Assembly (NCBI GenBank): GCA_963803245.1 | Contig: CAWDLI010000007.1 | Span: 1-64,000 of the forward strand | Length of the DNA stretch: 64,000 bases | Reading direction: 5' to 3' | DNA from: JACVRW01 sp963803245 | GTDB taxonomy: Bacteria; Actinomycetota; Thermoleophilia; Solirubrobacterales; Thermoleophilaceae | Shown: piece by piece, positions 39,385-48,834 of the stretch | How positions within the stretch are numbered: the stretch's first letter is position 1 | Layout of the letters: each line of letters opens with the position of its first letter | Made by a program: the position numbers and the translations under genes | The notes under the pieces: generated by a model | What the model saw: the letters and a program-made list of their open reading frames with translations, nothing else | What the model was told of the DNA's origin: nothing | Database searches by the model: none

Positions 39385-41039
39385 CGCGCGCCATCCTGAC
39401 AGGGGCCGACGCCGCCGTGTCCGCCCTCGAGGCCACCGACGCCGACGTGGCCTTCGGGCTGCCCGGGGTCCACAACCTGAGCCTCTGGCGCGCCCTCGGG
39501 CGCTCGCCGATCCGCCTCGTGGGCGTGCGCCACGAGCAGACGGCCGCCTACGCGGCCGACGGCTATGCCCGCGCCCGCGGCGGCCTGGGCGTGGCGCTCA
39601 CCACCACGGGCCCGGGCGCCGCGAACACGCTGGCCGCGGTGGGAGAGGCCTGGGCCTGCCGCCAGCCGGTGCTGGTGATCGCCACCGACGTGCCCACCAG
39701 CGTGCGCCGGCCGGGTCAGTGGCGCGGCGCGCTGCACGAGGCCACGGACCAGGCGGCGATGTTCGGGCCGGTCGTGAAGGAGGCGATCCGCGTGAGCTCC
39801 GCTGACGAGCTCGGGCCGGCCGTGACTCGGGCCGCCGCGATCGCGCTCGCGCCCCCGCAGCGCCCCGTCTACCTCGAGGTGCCCACCGACCTGCTCGACG
39901 GGCAGGCCGGGCCGGCCGCCGCGGAGGCGCCCGCCCCTCCCTTGCCGGCCCCGGTCGACCAGGCGGCCCTGGGGCGTGCCGCTGCCCTGCTCGAGGCCGC
40001 CGAGGCGCCGCTGCTCTGGGTGGGTGGCGGCGCGGTGCAGTCGGGCGCCGGGCCCGCGGTGGCCGCGCTGGCGGAGCGGCTGGCGGCGCCGGTGATCCTC
40101 ACCTACGCGGCGCGCGGGCTGCTGGCGCCCGATCACCCCTGCCTGGTGACCGTGCCCCCGCACGTGCCCGAGGCGGGCGGGCTCTGGGACGAGGCCGACC
40201 TGGTGCTGGCCATCGGCAGCGACCTCGACGGAATGATGACCCAGGGCTGGGCGATGCCCGCCCCGCCGCGCCTGGTGGCGGTGAACGTGGACGGGCACGA
40301 CGCCGGCAAGAACTATCCGCCCGACGTCGTGGTGGAGGCCGACGCGGCGATGGCCCTCGACGCCCTCATGGCCCAGGTCCGCGAGCGCCCGGGGCTCGAG
40401 CGGCTCGCCGGCCGGCTCGGCGCCCTGGTGACGTCGGCGCTCGACGGCGTCAGCGGCACCGATCCGGAGGCCGCCGAGTTCCTGGAGGCACTCGACGGCG
40501 CGCTCCCGGACGACGCGATCGTGGTCTGCGACATGTGCATCCCGGGCTACTGGCTGGGCGGGTTCCGCAGCCCGGCCGCGCCGCGGAAGCTCTCCTATCC
40601 GCTCGGCTGGGGCACGCTCGGCTGCGCCTTTCCGCAGGGACTCGGCGCGGCGCTGGCGGGTCACGGCCCCGCCGTGAGCGTGTCGGGCGACGGGGGCTTC
40701 CTCTACGCCTGCGGCGATCTCGCCGCCGCCGCCCAGGAGCGCATCCCGCTCACCGCGGTGGTGGTGGACGACGGCGGCTACGGGATGCTGCGCTTCGACC
40801 AGGACCGCCGCGGCGACCCCCACGAGGGCGTGGACCTCGTAACGCCCGACTTCGTGAGCCTGGCGCGATCGTTCGGCGTTCGCGCCGAGGCGGTGGACGG
40901 ACTGGGCGCCGGGTTTGCCGAGGCGCTCGCACGCCATGTGGCGCTGGAAGAGCCCTCGTTGCTCCTTGCGCGTGCCTCCATGGGTCCTCCGCCGAACACT
41001 TCGCCGCGCTGGTACAGGGCTGCCCCAAATAGCCGATAA
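39372..41039 (+). CDS. Thiamine-diphosphate enzyme, acetolactate synthase-like
   Basis: A 555-residue three-domain ThDP enzyme. The N-terminal Pyr domain holds the catalytic Glu (RHEQTAAYAADGYARARG) and TTTGPGAANTL. The middle domain has LWVGGGAVQSGAGPAVAAL. The C-terminal PP domain has the ThDP/Mg motif SGDGGFLYACGDLAAAAQERIPLTAVVVDDGGYG, with Asp-Asp where many have Asn-Asn. The glyphosate/quinone and FAD regions are not distinctive, so benzoylformate, oxalyl-CoA or acetolactate chemistry cannot be separated. It is head to head with the CaiB gene. A perfect palindrome directly follows the stop. Confidence 0.85.
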   Translation: MSSPSRAILTGADAAVSALEATDADVAFGLPGVHNLSLWRALGRSPIRLVGVRHEQTAAYAADGYARARGGLGVALTTTGPGAANTLAAVGEAWACRQPVLVIATDVPTSVRRPGQWRGALHEATDQAAMFGPVVKEAIRVSSADELGPAVTRAAAIALAPPQRPVYLEVPTDLLDGQAGPAAAEAPAPPLPAPVDQAALGRAAALLEAAEAPLLWVGGGAVQSGAGPAVAALAERLAAPVILTYAARGLLAPDHPCLVTVPPHVPEAGGLWDEADLVLAIGSDLDGMMTQGWAMPAPPRLVAVNVDGHDAGKNYPPDVVVEADAAMALDALMAQVRERPGLERLAGRLGALVTSALDGVSGTDPEAAEFLEALDGALPDDAIVVCDMCIPGYWLGGFRSPAAPRKLSYPLGWGTLGCAFPQGLGAALAGHGPAVSVSGDGGFLYACGDLAAAAQERIPLTAVVVDDGGYGMLRFDQDRRGDPHEGVDLVTPDFVSLARSFGVRAEAVDGLGAGFAEALARHVALEEPSLLLARASMGPPPNTSPRWYRAAPNSR

Positions 41040-41055
41040 GTACCCATATGGGTAC
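41040..41055. promoter_or_regulatory. Perfect 16-base palindrome
   Basis: GTACCCATATGGGTAC at 41040-41055 starts one base after the ThDP gene stop and lies about 50 bases upstream of the TACCGT box of the CelD-like gene. It is a full dyad without a spacer, AT-centred in a GC-rich context, which is the usual form of a small dimeric repressor site. Confidence 0.45.
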
Positions 41056-41105
41056 AGATCGCTCGACCCTCCCCCATCGGCGAGTGGTGGCCGGCGCTTC
41101 CGATG

Positions 41106-41119
41106 TACCGTGGTCCGAG
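41106..41119 (+). promoter_or_regulatory. Leaderless-type -10 for the CelD-like gene
   Basis: TACCGT at 41106-41111 is 8 bases before the GTG at 41120. This supports 41120, not the in-frame ATG at 41048, as the start. Confidence 0.4.
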
Positions 41120-42201
41120 GTGAGCCTCAGGATCGAGTGGGTCGGCGAGCCGGAGCGCTTCGAGCGCCTGGCCGCCGATTGGGACCGGATGCTCCCCGGC
41201 GACGCCAGGCCGTTCGACCTCCACCCGTGGTACTCCGCCTGGTTCCGAGCGTTCGGCGAGGCCGGGAGCATGCGCGTCTGCCTGGCCTGGGAGGGCGACC
41301 GGCTCCGGGCCGCCTTTCCCCTGGTCGAGCGCCACCGCCGCTCGCTGGCGGCGATGGCGAACGTCCACACGCCCGTCTTCCGGCCCGTCGGTAGCAGCCC
41401 GGAGGCGGTACGAGCGGTGGTGGAGGCCGCGCTGGCCGAGGGAAGCGGCAACCTGGAGCTTCCGGCCGTTCCGGTGGGCGATCCGTCCCTGACCTTCGCT
41501 GCGCGAGGCCACCGCGGCCGCCGGGCGGCGCCACGTGATCGCCTCCCAGCACGTGTCGCCGATCGTCGAACATGGGGACCTCGAGGCGTGGCGGCGGCGG
41601 TCGAGGCCGCACTGGGGCGCGCCGATCGAGCGCTTCCGCCGCAAGATGGCGCGCGACCACGAGGCCGAGCTCTCGATCGTCGAGACCCCGCCGACCTCGA
41701 GTCCGAGCTCGCGCGCGGGTTCGCGGTCGAGGCCAGCGGCTGGAAGGGCGAGAGCGGCACGGCGATCCTCTCCGACCCGCGCACGCTGACCTTCTACCGC
41801 GAGATCGCCCACGGCTTCGCGGAGCGGGGCGAGCTCCGCCTGTCGCGCATCGTGCTCGACGGCCACTGGGCGGCGTTCGATCTCTGCCTGCTCTACCGCG
41901 ACCGGCTCTACCTGCTGAAGACCGGCTACGACGAGCGCTTCCGCAAGCTCGCTCCCGGCCTCGTGATGCGGCTGTCGATCATCGAGCGCTGCTTCGAGCT
42001 CGGCCTGGACGCCCACGAGCTGCTCGGCGACGACACCGAGTGGAAGCGCAAGTTCGTCGACCGCCGAGCGCGCGCCACGTGGGCTTCCACGCCTACGAGC
42101 GCCGGCCTCAGGGGCAGCGTGAGCTACCGTACCGGGCGACGCGCGCGGCCGCTGCTCAAGCGCGCCTACGAGGCGCGCTCGCGCGGGTTCGGCCCAGTTA
42201 G
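41120..42201 (+). pseudogene. CelD/BcsL-like GNAT acetyltransferase, several frameshifts
   Basis: The pieces read as one double-GNAT protein of about 355 residues. They are the N-terminal LRIEWVGEPERFERLAADWD and PFDLHPWYSAWFRAFG (first frame), then ASQHVSPIVEHGDLEAW and WGAPIERFRRKMARDHEAEL (second frame from about 41535), then LARGFAVEASGWKGESGTAIL, TFYREIAHGFAERGELRLSR and LLKTGYDERFRKLAPG (first frame again from about 41690), and HVGFHAYERRPQG (another shift near 42070). At least three shifts are needed. A complete homologue sits at 48835. The gene may be intact in the organism or genuinely decaying. Confidence 0.65.
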
Positions 42202-43773
42202 TCGGATTCAGCCGGAAGCCGGGGTCGCCGGTCAGCTCGGCCACGTCCATCTGCGCCTTCTGGAGCTTGCCCGCGTAGTCCCAGTTCATCGACTGCCAGC
42301 GCGTGAACTGATCGAGCACCCAGATCCCCGACTGGCGGCTGCCGTTGCCCGACTTGCCGTTCCCGCCGAAGGGAAGGTGCGCCTCGGCGCCCGAGGTCGA
42401 GTTGTTCACCGACACCATTCCCGCGCTCACCCGCTCGCGGAAGCGGAAGGCCCACTTGGGGTCGTTCGTGTAGATGGCCGGCGACAGCCCGTAGCCGTGG
42501 CCGTTGGCCAGGTCCATCGCCTCGTCGAAGTCGCCGAACTCGGCCACGCCGATCGATCGGTCCGAAGGTCTCGGTGCGCGTAGAGGTCGTCGTCCGCGCG
42601 GTCACGCCGTCCACGATCGTGGGGTGGCAGAAGAGCCCGGCGTCGGGGTCGCCGACGAAGCCGGCGCGCGGGTTGTCGGCGGTGATCCGCCCGGTCGCGC
42701 TCGAGCCGGAGACGGTGTGGTGGTCCTGGATCAGGTCGAGCCAGTCGAGGAAGCGCTCCAGGAAGCGCTCGTGGATCATCGGCCCGTAGAGCACGTCCGC
42801 GAACGGGTCGCCGATCGGCGCCTCCTCGACCGCGCGGGTCAGCCGCGCCACGAACTCGTCGTGCAGTGACGCGTGGACGATCACCGTGCCCAGCGAGGTG
42901 CAGCGCTGGCCCGCCGTGCCGAAGCCGCTGAAGAGCGCGCCCTCCACCGCCAGGTCGAGGTCGGCGTCGGGCATGACCACGAGCGGGTTCTTGCCGCCCA
43001 GCTCGAGGCAGGGCGACTGGACGTGGCGGCCGCACAGCTCGCCGATCCGCGACCCCACCGCCGAGGAGCCGGTGAACCCGACCTTGTCCACGAGCCCCTC
43101 GTCGAGCGCCTGCTCGAGTCCCGCGAAGGCGGTGGGCCCGTCGCACTGCACGAGGTTGAGCACTCCCGTCGGGCAGTCCCGCCGGCGAGGAACAGGCGCG
43201 CGAGCGCGTCGCCGAGCGCGGGCGCGTACTCGGCCGGCTTCCAGACCACCGCGTTGCCGCAGAGCAGCGCGGGCACGAGGTACCAGGAGGGCACGGCCAC
43301 CGGGAAGTTCCCCGCCGTGATGATGGCCGCCACCCCCACCGGCGTTGCGGAACGTGAAGAGCTGCTTGTCGGGCATCTCGCTCGGCACGGTCTGCCCGTA
43401 GAGGCGCCGGCCCTCGGAGAGGAAGAAGTCGCAGGTGTCCACGATCTCCTGCACCTCTCCGAGCGACTCCGGATAGGGCTTGCCGATCTCGCGCGTGACG
43501 AGGCGGGCCAGCGCCTCCTTGTTCTCCTCCACGAGGCGGCCGATCTGCTTGATCGCGTTCCCGCGCACCGGGCGCCGGCGTGGCCGCCCAGTCGCGCTGC
43601 GCGGCGCGCGCGGCGCGGCAGGCGTCCACGAAGTCGCTCCGCGTCGCCCAGGCAGCGCCTCGCACACCACGTCCGCGAGGTCCGCCGGGTTGCGGGACTC
43701 CACGCGCTGCCCCGTCCGTGCGGGTCTCGCCGCCGATGATCGAGTCCGACCGTCTCGTGCTCGTGATGCTCAT
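42198..43773 (-). pseudogene. Aldehyde dehydrogenase, multiple frameshifts
   Basis: All ALDH landmarks are present but spread over three frames: SITSTRRSDSIIGGETRTDG (N-terminus), KQIGRLVEENKEALARLVTREIGKPY, then AAIITAGNFPVAVPSWYLVPALL and VVWKPAEYAPALGDAL, then VDKVGFTGSSAVGSRIGELC, CLELGGKNPLVVMPDADLDLA and the catalytic Cys in GTAGQRCTSLGTV, then EFGDFDEAMDLANGHGYGLSPAIYTND and FGGNGKSGNGSRQSG. At least five single-base shifts are needed. The ATG at 43773 has a TACGCT box 6 bases upstream. No internal deletion is seen, which argues for sequencing error rather than long decay. Confidence 0.7.
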
Positions 43774-43785
43774 GGGCCTAGCGTA
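43774..43785 (-). promoter_or_regulatory. Leaderless-type -10 for the ALDH gene
   Basis: TACGCT on the minus strand (43785-43780) is 6 bases before the ATG at 43773. Confidence 0.4.
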
Positions 43786-43809
43786 GCCCGGGCCCGCCGG
43801 GCGCCCGGC

Positions 43810-46693
43810 TCAGTGGCAGCTGGCCGGTGCCGCGTAGTCCGTGAAGCTCTTGCCCGCGACCGGCACGAACTGCCAGTCGTAGCCGCCCGGGCGCAGCGTC
43901 ATCTTGAGCACGCCGAAGGTGTTGCTCTCGCGCACCTGGCTGTTCGGCTGGATGTCTCCGACCTGGTAGTGGCTCTCGCCGCCGGTGCCGACCGTGAACT
44001 GGCGGATGCCGGTGCGCGGCGTCGGCGTCGCCGGTCGGCGTCTGCGGGCCGAAGCGCTCGTACATGTGCTCGCTGCCGCTGAGCACCACGTCGGCGCCGT
44101 GCTCGTAGAGGATCTCCCAGAGCGGCTCCACGCTGCCCACGTTGCCGTGGATCTCGCCGGAGCTGAAGCGCGGCTCGTGGATCTGGGCGAGCGTGCAGGT
44201 CGAGCTGTTCTGCTCGAGGTCGTTCTTCAGCCACTCGTCCGTGGCGGCGTTGCAGGTCCGCAGCTGGACGTAGCAGCCCGTGTTGAGCGCGACCACGTGC
44301 CAGGCGCCGAGGTCGTAGCTGTAGAAGCCGGACGGGCCGCGGGCCGGCGGCGGCACCGAAGTAGTCGAAGTAGCCGCGCGGCGTCGGGCACGCCGTAGTC
44401 GTGGTCGCCCGGGATCGGCCGCGTGCGCGCCTTGTGGCGTCCCCAGCTGCTGTTCTAACAGTGCGTACTCGCTCGCGGTGCCGTAGACGTAGGCGTTGTC
44501 GCCAAGCGTCATCACGGTGCCCGGGATGCCGTCGAGCAGGTTCGCGGTCGCCTCGTCGTCGGTGCCGCCGCAATCGGCGATGTCGCCGGCCGCGGCGATC
44601 GTGACCGTCTCGCCGCTGGGAGCCTGGGCGGTGAAGGTGACCGGCGCGCTCTTGCCCACGAGCCCCGCCGCGGTCGCCTGCTCGGCCTGTGCCGTGTAGG
44701 TGCCGGGGGTCAGGTTGGCGGAGGCGGCCACCGAGAAGAGGTTGCTCGTTTGGTGCGTGGCCGAGAGGGTCTGCACCGGAGCGCCCGTCGCCGACGACCC
44801 GGAGTAGACCTTGACCGTGACGGTCGGCGTCTCGCCGTCCGCCGTTCCCGAGAACACCGGGCGCAGGTCGGCCGTGCTGCCAGGCGCCGGAGACTCGAGC
44901 ACGACGGTCGGAGGCGGATCCTCGACCGGGCTCGACTTCGTGTAGTGCGCGAGCACCCGCGGGCCGGGCAGCGCGGTGCCGTAGACGGCCACCTCGTCCA
45001 TCCGCCCGCGGAACCAGTCGGCCGAGCTGCTCGACCCGAGCGTGAGCACGGCGGTGCCGGCATCCACGCCCGAGGCCACTGCCAGCGTGGCGCGAACGGT
45101 GCCGTTCACGTAGATCGCCATCGACGTTCCGTCGAAGGTCGCCACGACGTGGCTCCAGGTACCGGTGGACACGGTGCCCGCCGGGCTCGCCACCTCGCTC
45201 GTGGCGCCGCCGTGCCAGAGCCGGAAGATCACGGCGCCGCCCGAGTTGATCCGGAGCAGGTACTGAAGGTCCTTGCGAACGAGCGTGGCCGAGCTCGCGG
45301 GTAGCGCGGCGGGCCGGATCCACGTCTCGAGGCTCAGCGCCGCCGTCGGGTTGAGGCTCGCCGAGGCCGGTACGCGCACGACGTCGTTGGAGCCGTCGAG
45401 CGCCATCGCCGTGCTCTGGGCCACCGGCACGATGCCGGCCTGCCCGAGCGCCGGGGAGCCCTGGTAGGCGCCGGTGTTCGCAAAGACGGTCTGGTCCGCG
45501 GCGCTCGTGCCGCTCGCTTCACCGAAGCGCCAGTAGGCGCGCGGGGCGTCGGCCATCACGGCGTCGCGGTAGGTCGCCGCGGCGGCCGTGGTGGTGACCG
45601 CGAAGGTGCGTGGAGCGCTCCGGCCGGTGTTCCCGGCGCCGTCCTGCTGCTCGGCCCGTGCCGTGTAGGTGCCCACCGGGAGGGCACTCGCGGGAGCGAC
45701 GGAGAACGCCGCGCCCGAGCGGCTCGCCGTGAGGTTGGCCACCGGAGTGCCGGAGTCGCTGAGCCCGGCGTAGACGAGCACGCGCACCTGCGTCGAGTCG
45801 CCCGCCGACGTGCCCGCCGACCCGCCGAACGCGGGTGTGCTGTCGCTCGTGGCGGCGCCGTTGGCCGGAGCGGTGAGCGCCACCTGGGGCGCGATCGTGT
45901 CGACCCTGAACGTGACCGGCGCGCTCTTGCCTGTTTTTCCCTCCGCCCCCACCGCCTCGACCTGCGCGGTGTACACGCCGTCGTCGAGATCCTCGTCCGG
46001 CTCGCCCGACCAGATGGCGCCGGCAGGAGTCATCTCCAGAGTGCGAGCGGGCGTTCCAGCGGCCGCCGACCCGGGATAGATCACGAGCGTGACCGCACCG
46101 GTGGCGTCGGTCACGCCGGCCGTGAACGAGGGTGTGCGATCGGAGGTCTCGGTGCCGGCGAGCGGGGACGTGATCGCCACCGCAGGCCCGGGGACCACCG
46201 GCGGCGGCTTGACCGGCGGGGGCGTGACCGGCTTGACCGGCGGGGGCGTGACCTTCACCGGCGGCTTGGCCACGGTCACCCGCTTGATCGTGAAGGTGGA
46301 GGCCCGGCTCGCGCCGCGGTTGCCGCTGGCGTCGAACTGCCTGGCCTTGGCGGTGTAGGTACCCGGGAGGAGCGCCGGGCGGAGGGTCACGGCCCAGGAC
46401 GCCCGGTTGCGGCGCGCCGTGACGACCCGCTGGGGCCTGCCCGCCGCCTTGGCACCTAGGTAGACCCGAATGGAGATCGCCCGTCTGTCGCCCTCCGACC
46501 TGCCGGCCCTCCCCGCGAGCCTGGGAGTGGCGTCCGAGGTGGCCGACCCTGCAGCCGGGCTGGTGATGCTGACCTTCGGCGGCTTGCGGTCGGGCGCGCC
46601 CTTGGAGGCCGTGACGGACGTTCCGCCCGCGGCAATGAGAAGCGCGATGCAGAGAACGACGAGTCGGCTGGGGGAGCGGAGGGTTCGCATCAT
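43810..46693 (-). pseudogene. Secreted Ig-like/LamG/metallophosphatase protein, C-terminal frameshifts
   Basis: About 960 residues. A signal peptide (LVVLCIALLIAAGGTSVTAS) is followed by an Ig-like repeat, a Pro/Val-rich linker, two more repeats, a LamG/concanavalin-like domain (RAYWRFGEASGTSAADQ, ALSLETWIRP, TWSHVVATFDGTSMAIYVNG), a fourth repeat and a metallophosphatase (AAAGDIADCGGTDDEA, TLGDNAYVYG, WHVVALNT, DVVLSGSEHMYERFG). Each Ig-like repeat begins SPAxGS/T..TSD.TP and ends GTYTA.A. The reading frame shifts near 44390 and again near 44010; the true end in the third frame is an SCH-stop at 43810. It is an extracellular phosphoesterase, anchored or glycan-binding by context. Confidence 0.75.
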
Positions 46694-46846
46694 CGTCCGT
46701 GATGAGGGCGAGCTCCTCGGCGGCGAGGCGGGTTCCAGCTCGTACCCTCGTTCGAAGGTACCCCCGACCAGGTGAGCGCGCCAGCGCCAACCCCCCGGTG
46801 ACCGGCATCAGGGTGGGAAACGCCCACTACGATCGGTCAGGTCTCG

Positions 46847-47938
46847 ATGGTCCGCAGCAAGAACCGGGTTCGGCTCGGAATCGCCCTGGCCCTGGCGGCG
46901 GCGGTTCTCATCGTCGTGGCGCTCTCGACGACCGGCGGGCCCAGCGAGCCCAGCGGGCCCCAGGCGCCCGGCGACCCGGACGACGGCTTCGGTGTGGGCA
47001 ACTGGCCGCCCCCCGACTGGCGGCCCTACTCCGACGACTCGCCCTTCAACCAGCTTTTGCCGGAGGACCCGCGGCTCCATCCCCGCTCCTCGGCCATCGT
47101 CGCCCGCCTGACCGAGGAGGGCGGCCCGTCCGACCTGCGTGCCGGCGTGGCGGACTCGGACGGGGACGTCCAGCACCCCACCTACTGGTCCACCCCCGAC
47201 GATCCTGAGTTCACGATTCACTGCACCCGTCCCTATGGCCGCTGCGAGGTGGAGGGCATGCGCGTGCGCATCCCCGACCGCGCTCGGCCCGCGGGCGGCT
47301 CGGACCACCATCTCGCGGTCGTGGACCAGCGGAGCGGCTGGGAGTACGACCTCTGGGAGGTGGAGTCGAAGCCGGAGGGAGGCGGCCGGCTCGTGACCGG
47401 GTACGGCGGGCGCACCCGCATCGACGGCGACGGCCTCGGCTCGGACGCCACGGCCGCGCACTTCGGCCTGCTCGCCGGGATCATCCGCGCCCAGGAGCTG
47501 CGGCGCGGCCGCATCGATCACGCGCTCTTCCTGGTGGCCGACTGCGACTCGGGCGAGTTCGTGTATCCGGCCCAGGGCCGCGGCGCCCCCTGCGGCGACC
47601 GGACCGACGCGCCGGCGGAGGGCATGCGCTTCCAGCTCGACATGTCCGACGCCGAGATCCGCGCGCTCGGGGTGCCGCGCTGGAAGCGGGCCATCCTCCG
47701 GGCGCTGGCCCGCTACGGGATGTTCGTGGGCGACACGGGCGGCTCCCCGTGGGACCTCGAGTTCGAGTCCGGATCGACCTACACGAGCTTCGGCTACCCC
47801 GACCCGATCGTCACGTACGCCAAGCGAATCGGCATCCCGCAGGAGGACGACGGCCGCTACCACTTCGACGTGAACGAGGGGATCGACTGGAGCCGCCTAC
47901 GGGTCGTGGACCCGTGCGTGAGCGAGCGGAGCTGTTAG
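46847..47938 (+). CDS. Secreted or anchored protein of unknown function
   Basis: A 363-residue protein with an N-terminal membrane segment (LGIALALAAAVLIVVAL) and a Pro/Gly-rich linker. The mature domain includes WRPYSDDSPFNQLLPEDP, HPTYWSTPDDPEFTIHC, DHHLAVVDQRSGWEYDLWEVESK, a Gly/Asp stretch, HFGLLAGIIRAQELRRGRIDHALFLV and KRAILRALARYGMFVGDTGG. Six Cys, mostly in the mature part, suggest disulfides. The organisation recalls secreted beta-sandwich enzymes acting on polysaccharides, but I recognise no family. A TACGAT box lies 13 bases before the ATG. Confidence 0.75.
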   Translation: MVRSKNRVRLGIALALAAAVLIVVALSTTGGPSEPSGPQAPGDPDDGFGVGNWPPPDWRPYSDDSPFNQLLPEDPRLHPRSSAIVARLTEEGGPSDLRAGVADSDGDVQHPTYWSTPDDPEFTIHCTRPYGRCEVEGMRVRIPDRARPAGGSDHHLAVVDQRSGWEYDLWEVESKPEGGGRLVTGYGGRTRIDGDGLGSDATAAHFGLLAGIIRAQELRRGRIDHALFLVADCDSGEFVYPAQGRGAPCGDRTDAPAEGMRFQLDMSDAEIRALGVPRWKRAILRALARYGMFVGDTGGSPWDLEFESGSTYTSFGYPDPIVTYAKRIGIPQEDDGRYHFDVNEGIDWSRLRVVDPCVSERSC

Positions 47939-47947
47939 GTCAACCCG

Positions 47948-47984
47948 CGTCACGTTTGACCGACATGGGCGGCTCAACGTGACG
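47948..47984. terminator. Hairpin between convergent genes
   Basis: A perfect 9-base inverted repeat (CGTCACGTT at 47948-47956, AACGTGACG at 47976-47984) with a 19-base loop lies in the 111-base gap between two converging genes. A second, weaker stem (CCCCG/CGGGG around 48009-48031) follows and faces the deacetylase gene end. Neither has a U-tract. Confidence 0.5.
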
Positions 47985-48049
47985 AGCGTGCCCGACAACC
48001 ACCCCCTACCCCGCTGCAGTAGACGCCGGGGCTCTGGGCCTCCCGAGCC

Positions 48050-48787
48050 CTACCGGCCGCGCAGCCGCCCGCCGGCCACCGCCAGCGAGCGCAGCAGGGG
48101 CGAGGTCTTCAGCCTCAGGTACAGCGGGCGGTTGCCCGGGTAGATCCCCACGCGCGGCCAGCTCAGCGGGCTCGCCGCGTGCGGCAGGCCGGTGAGCGTC
48201 CCGGCCGCGCGGTAGCCGGCGGCGCCTGCCGCGCTCGCCACCCGCTCGTCGTAGTCGCCGTACGGATAGGCGATCGACTCGCAGGTCCCGAGCCGTTCGA
48301 GGATCAGCTCCCGCGACTCGCCGAGCTCGCGCGCGAGCGCGGCGTCGTCGACCTGTGGAAGCCGGGGATGCGAGCGCGTGTGGGAGCCCACCTCCCAGCC
48401 CTGCTCGGCGAGCTCGCCCAGCCCGTCCCAGGTGAGACAGAGGAGCTCGTCGCTGTGGGGCCCGCCGGACCACTCCTCGATCCCCGGCCAGGACATCGGC
48501 TCCTCATGCCCGACCCAGTCGGTGGGCGCGTAGACCGTGCCGGGCGCGCTGTGCCGGGCGAGCACGGGCGCGGCCAGGTCGAGCGTGGAGCGGTACGCGT
48601 CGTCGAACGTGATCGCCAGCGTGCGGCGCCACGGCGGGTCGGTGACCGCGCGGGTGAAGGTGGTGGCGCGGTAGCCGCGCCGCTCCAGGGCGGTGATCTG
48701 CTCATCGAGCAGGCCTGGGCTCACCGCGAGCTCCGACGGCCAGTGCTCGCTGACGGCGTGGTAACAGAGCACGAGGACGTCGCTCAT
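48050..48787 (-). CDS. Polysaccharide deacetylase (NodB-type)
   Basis: A 245-residue carbohydrate esterase family 4 protein. Motif 1 is LAITFDDAYRSTL (catalytic Asp pair), motif 2 is GWEVGSHTRSHPRLP (metal His residues, H-x3-H), and IAYPYGDYDERV is motif 3. The N-terminus VLVLCYHAVSE is typical of enzymes that de-N-acetylate extracellular sugars. No signal peptide is present, so it may act inside the cell on precursors or use another exit route. It opens the exopolysaccharide region and is divergent from the CelD-like gene. Confidence 0.9.
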   Translation of the reverse strand: MSDVLVLCYHAVSEHWPSELAVSPGLLDEQITALERRGYRATTFTRAVTDPPWRRTLAITFDDAYRSTLDLAAPVLARHSAPGTVYAPTDWVGHEEPMSWPGIEEWSGGPHSDELLCLTWDGLGELAEQGWEVGSHTRSHPRLPQVDDAALARELGESRELILERLGTCESIAYPYGDYDERVASAAGAAGYRAAGTLTGLPHAASPLSWPRVGIYPGNRPLYLRLKTSPLLRSLAVAGGRLRGR

Positions 48788-48834
48788 CCCGGGCCGCCGT
48801 CGAGTCGCGGACCTAACCTACCGATAGTGGAGGC

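Noticed and set aside
41040..44400. A mobile-element insertion as the cause of the frameshift cluster
   Set aside because: No transposase, terminal inverted repeats or target duplications are seen. The broken genes remain colinear and complete.
46738..46765. GTACC...GGTAC inverted repeat upstream of the secreted protein at 46847
   Set aside because: Only a five-base stem with a ten-base loop; not distinguishable from chance in this composition.
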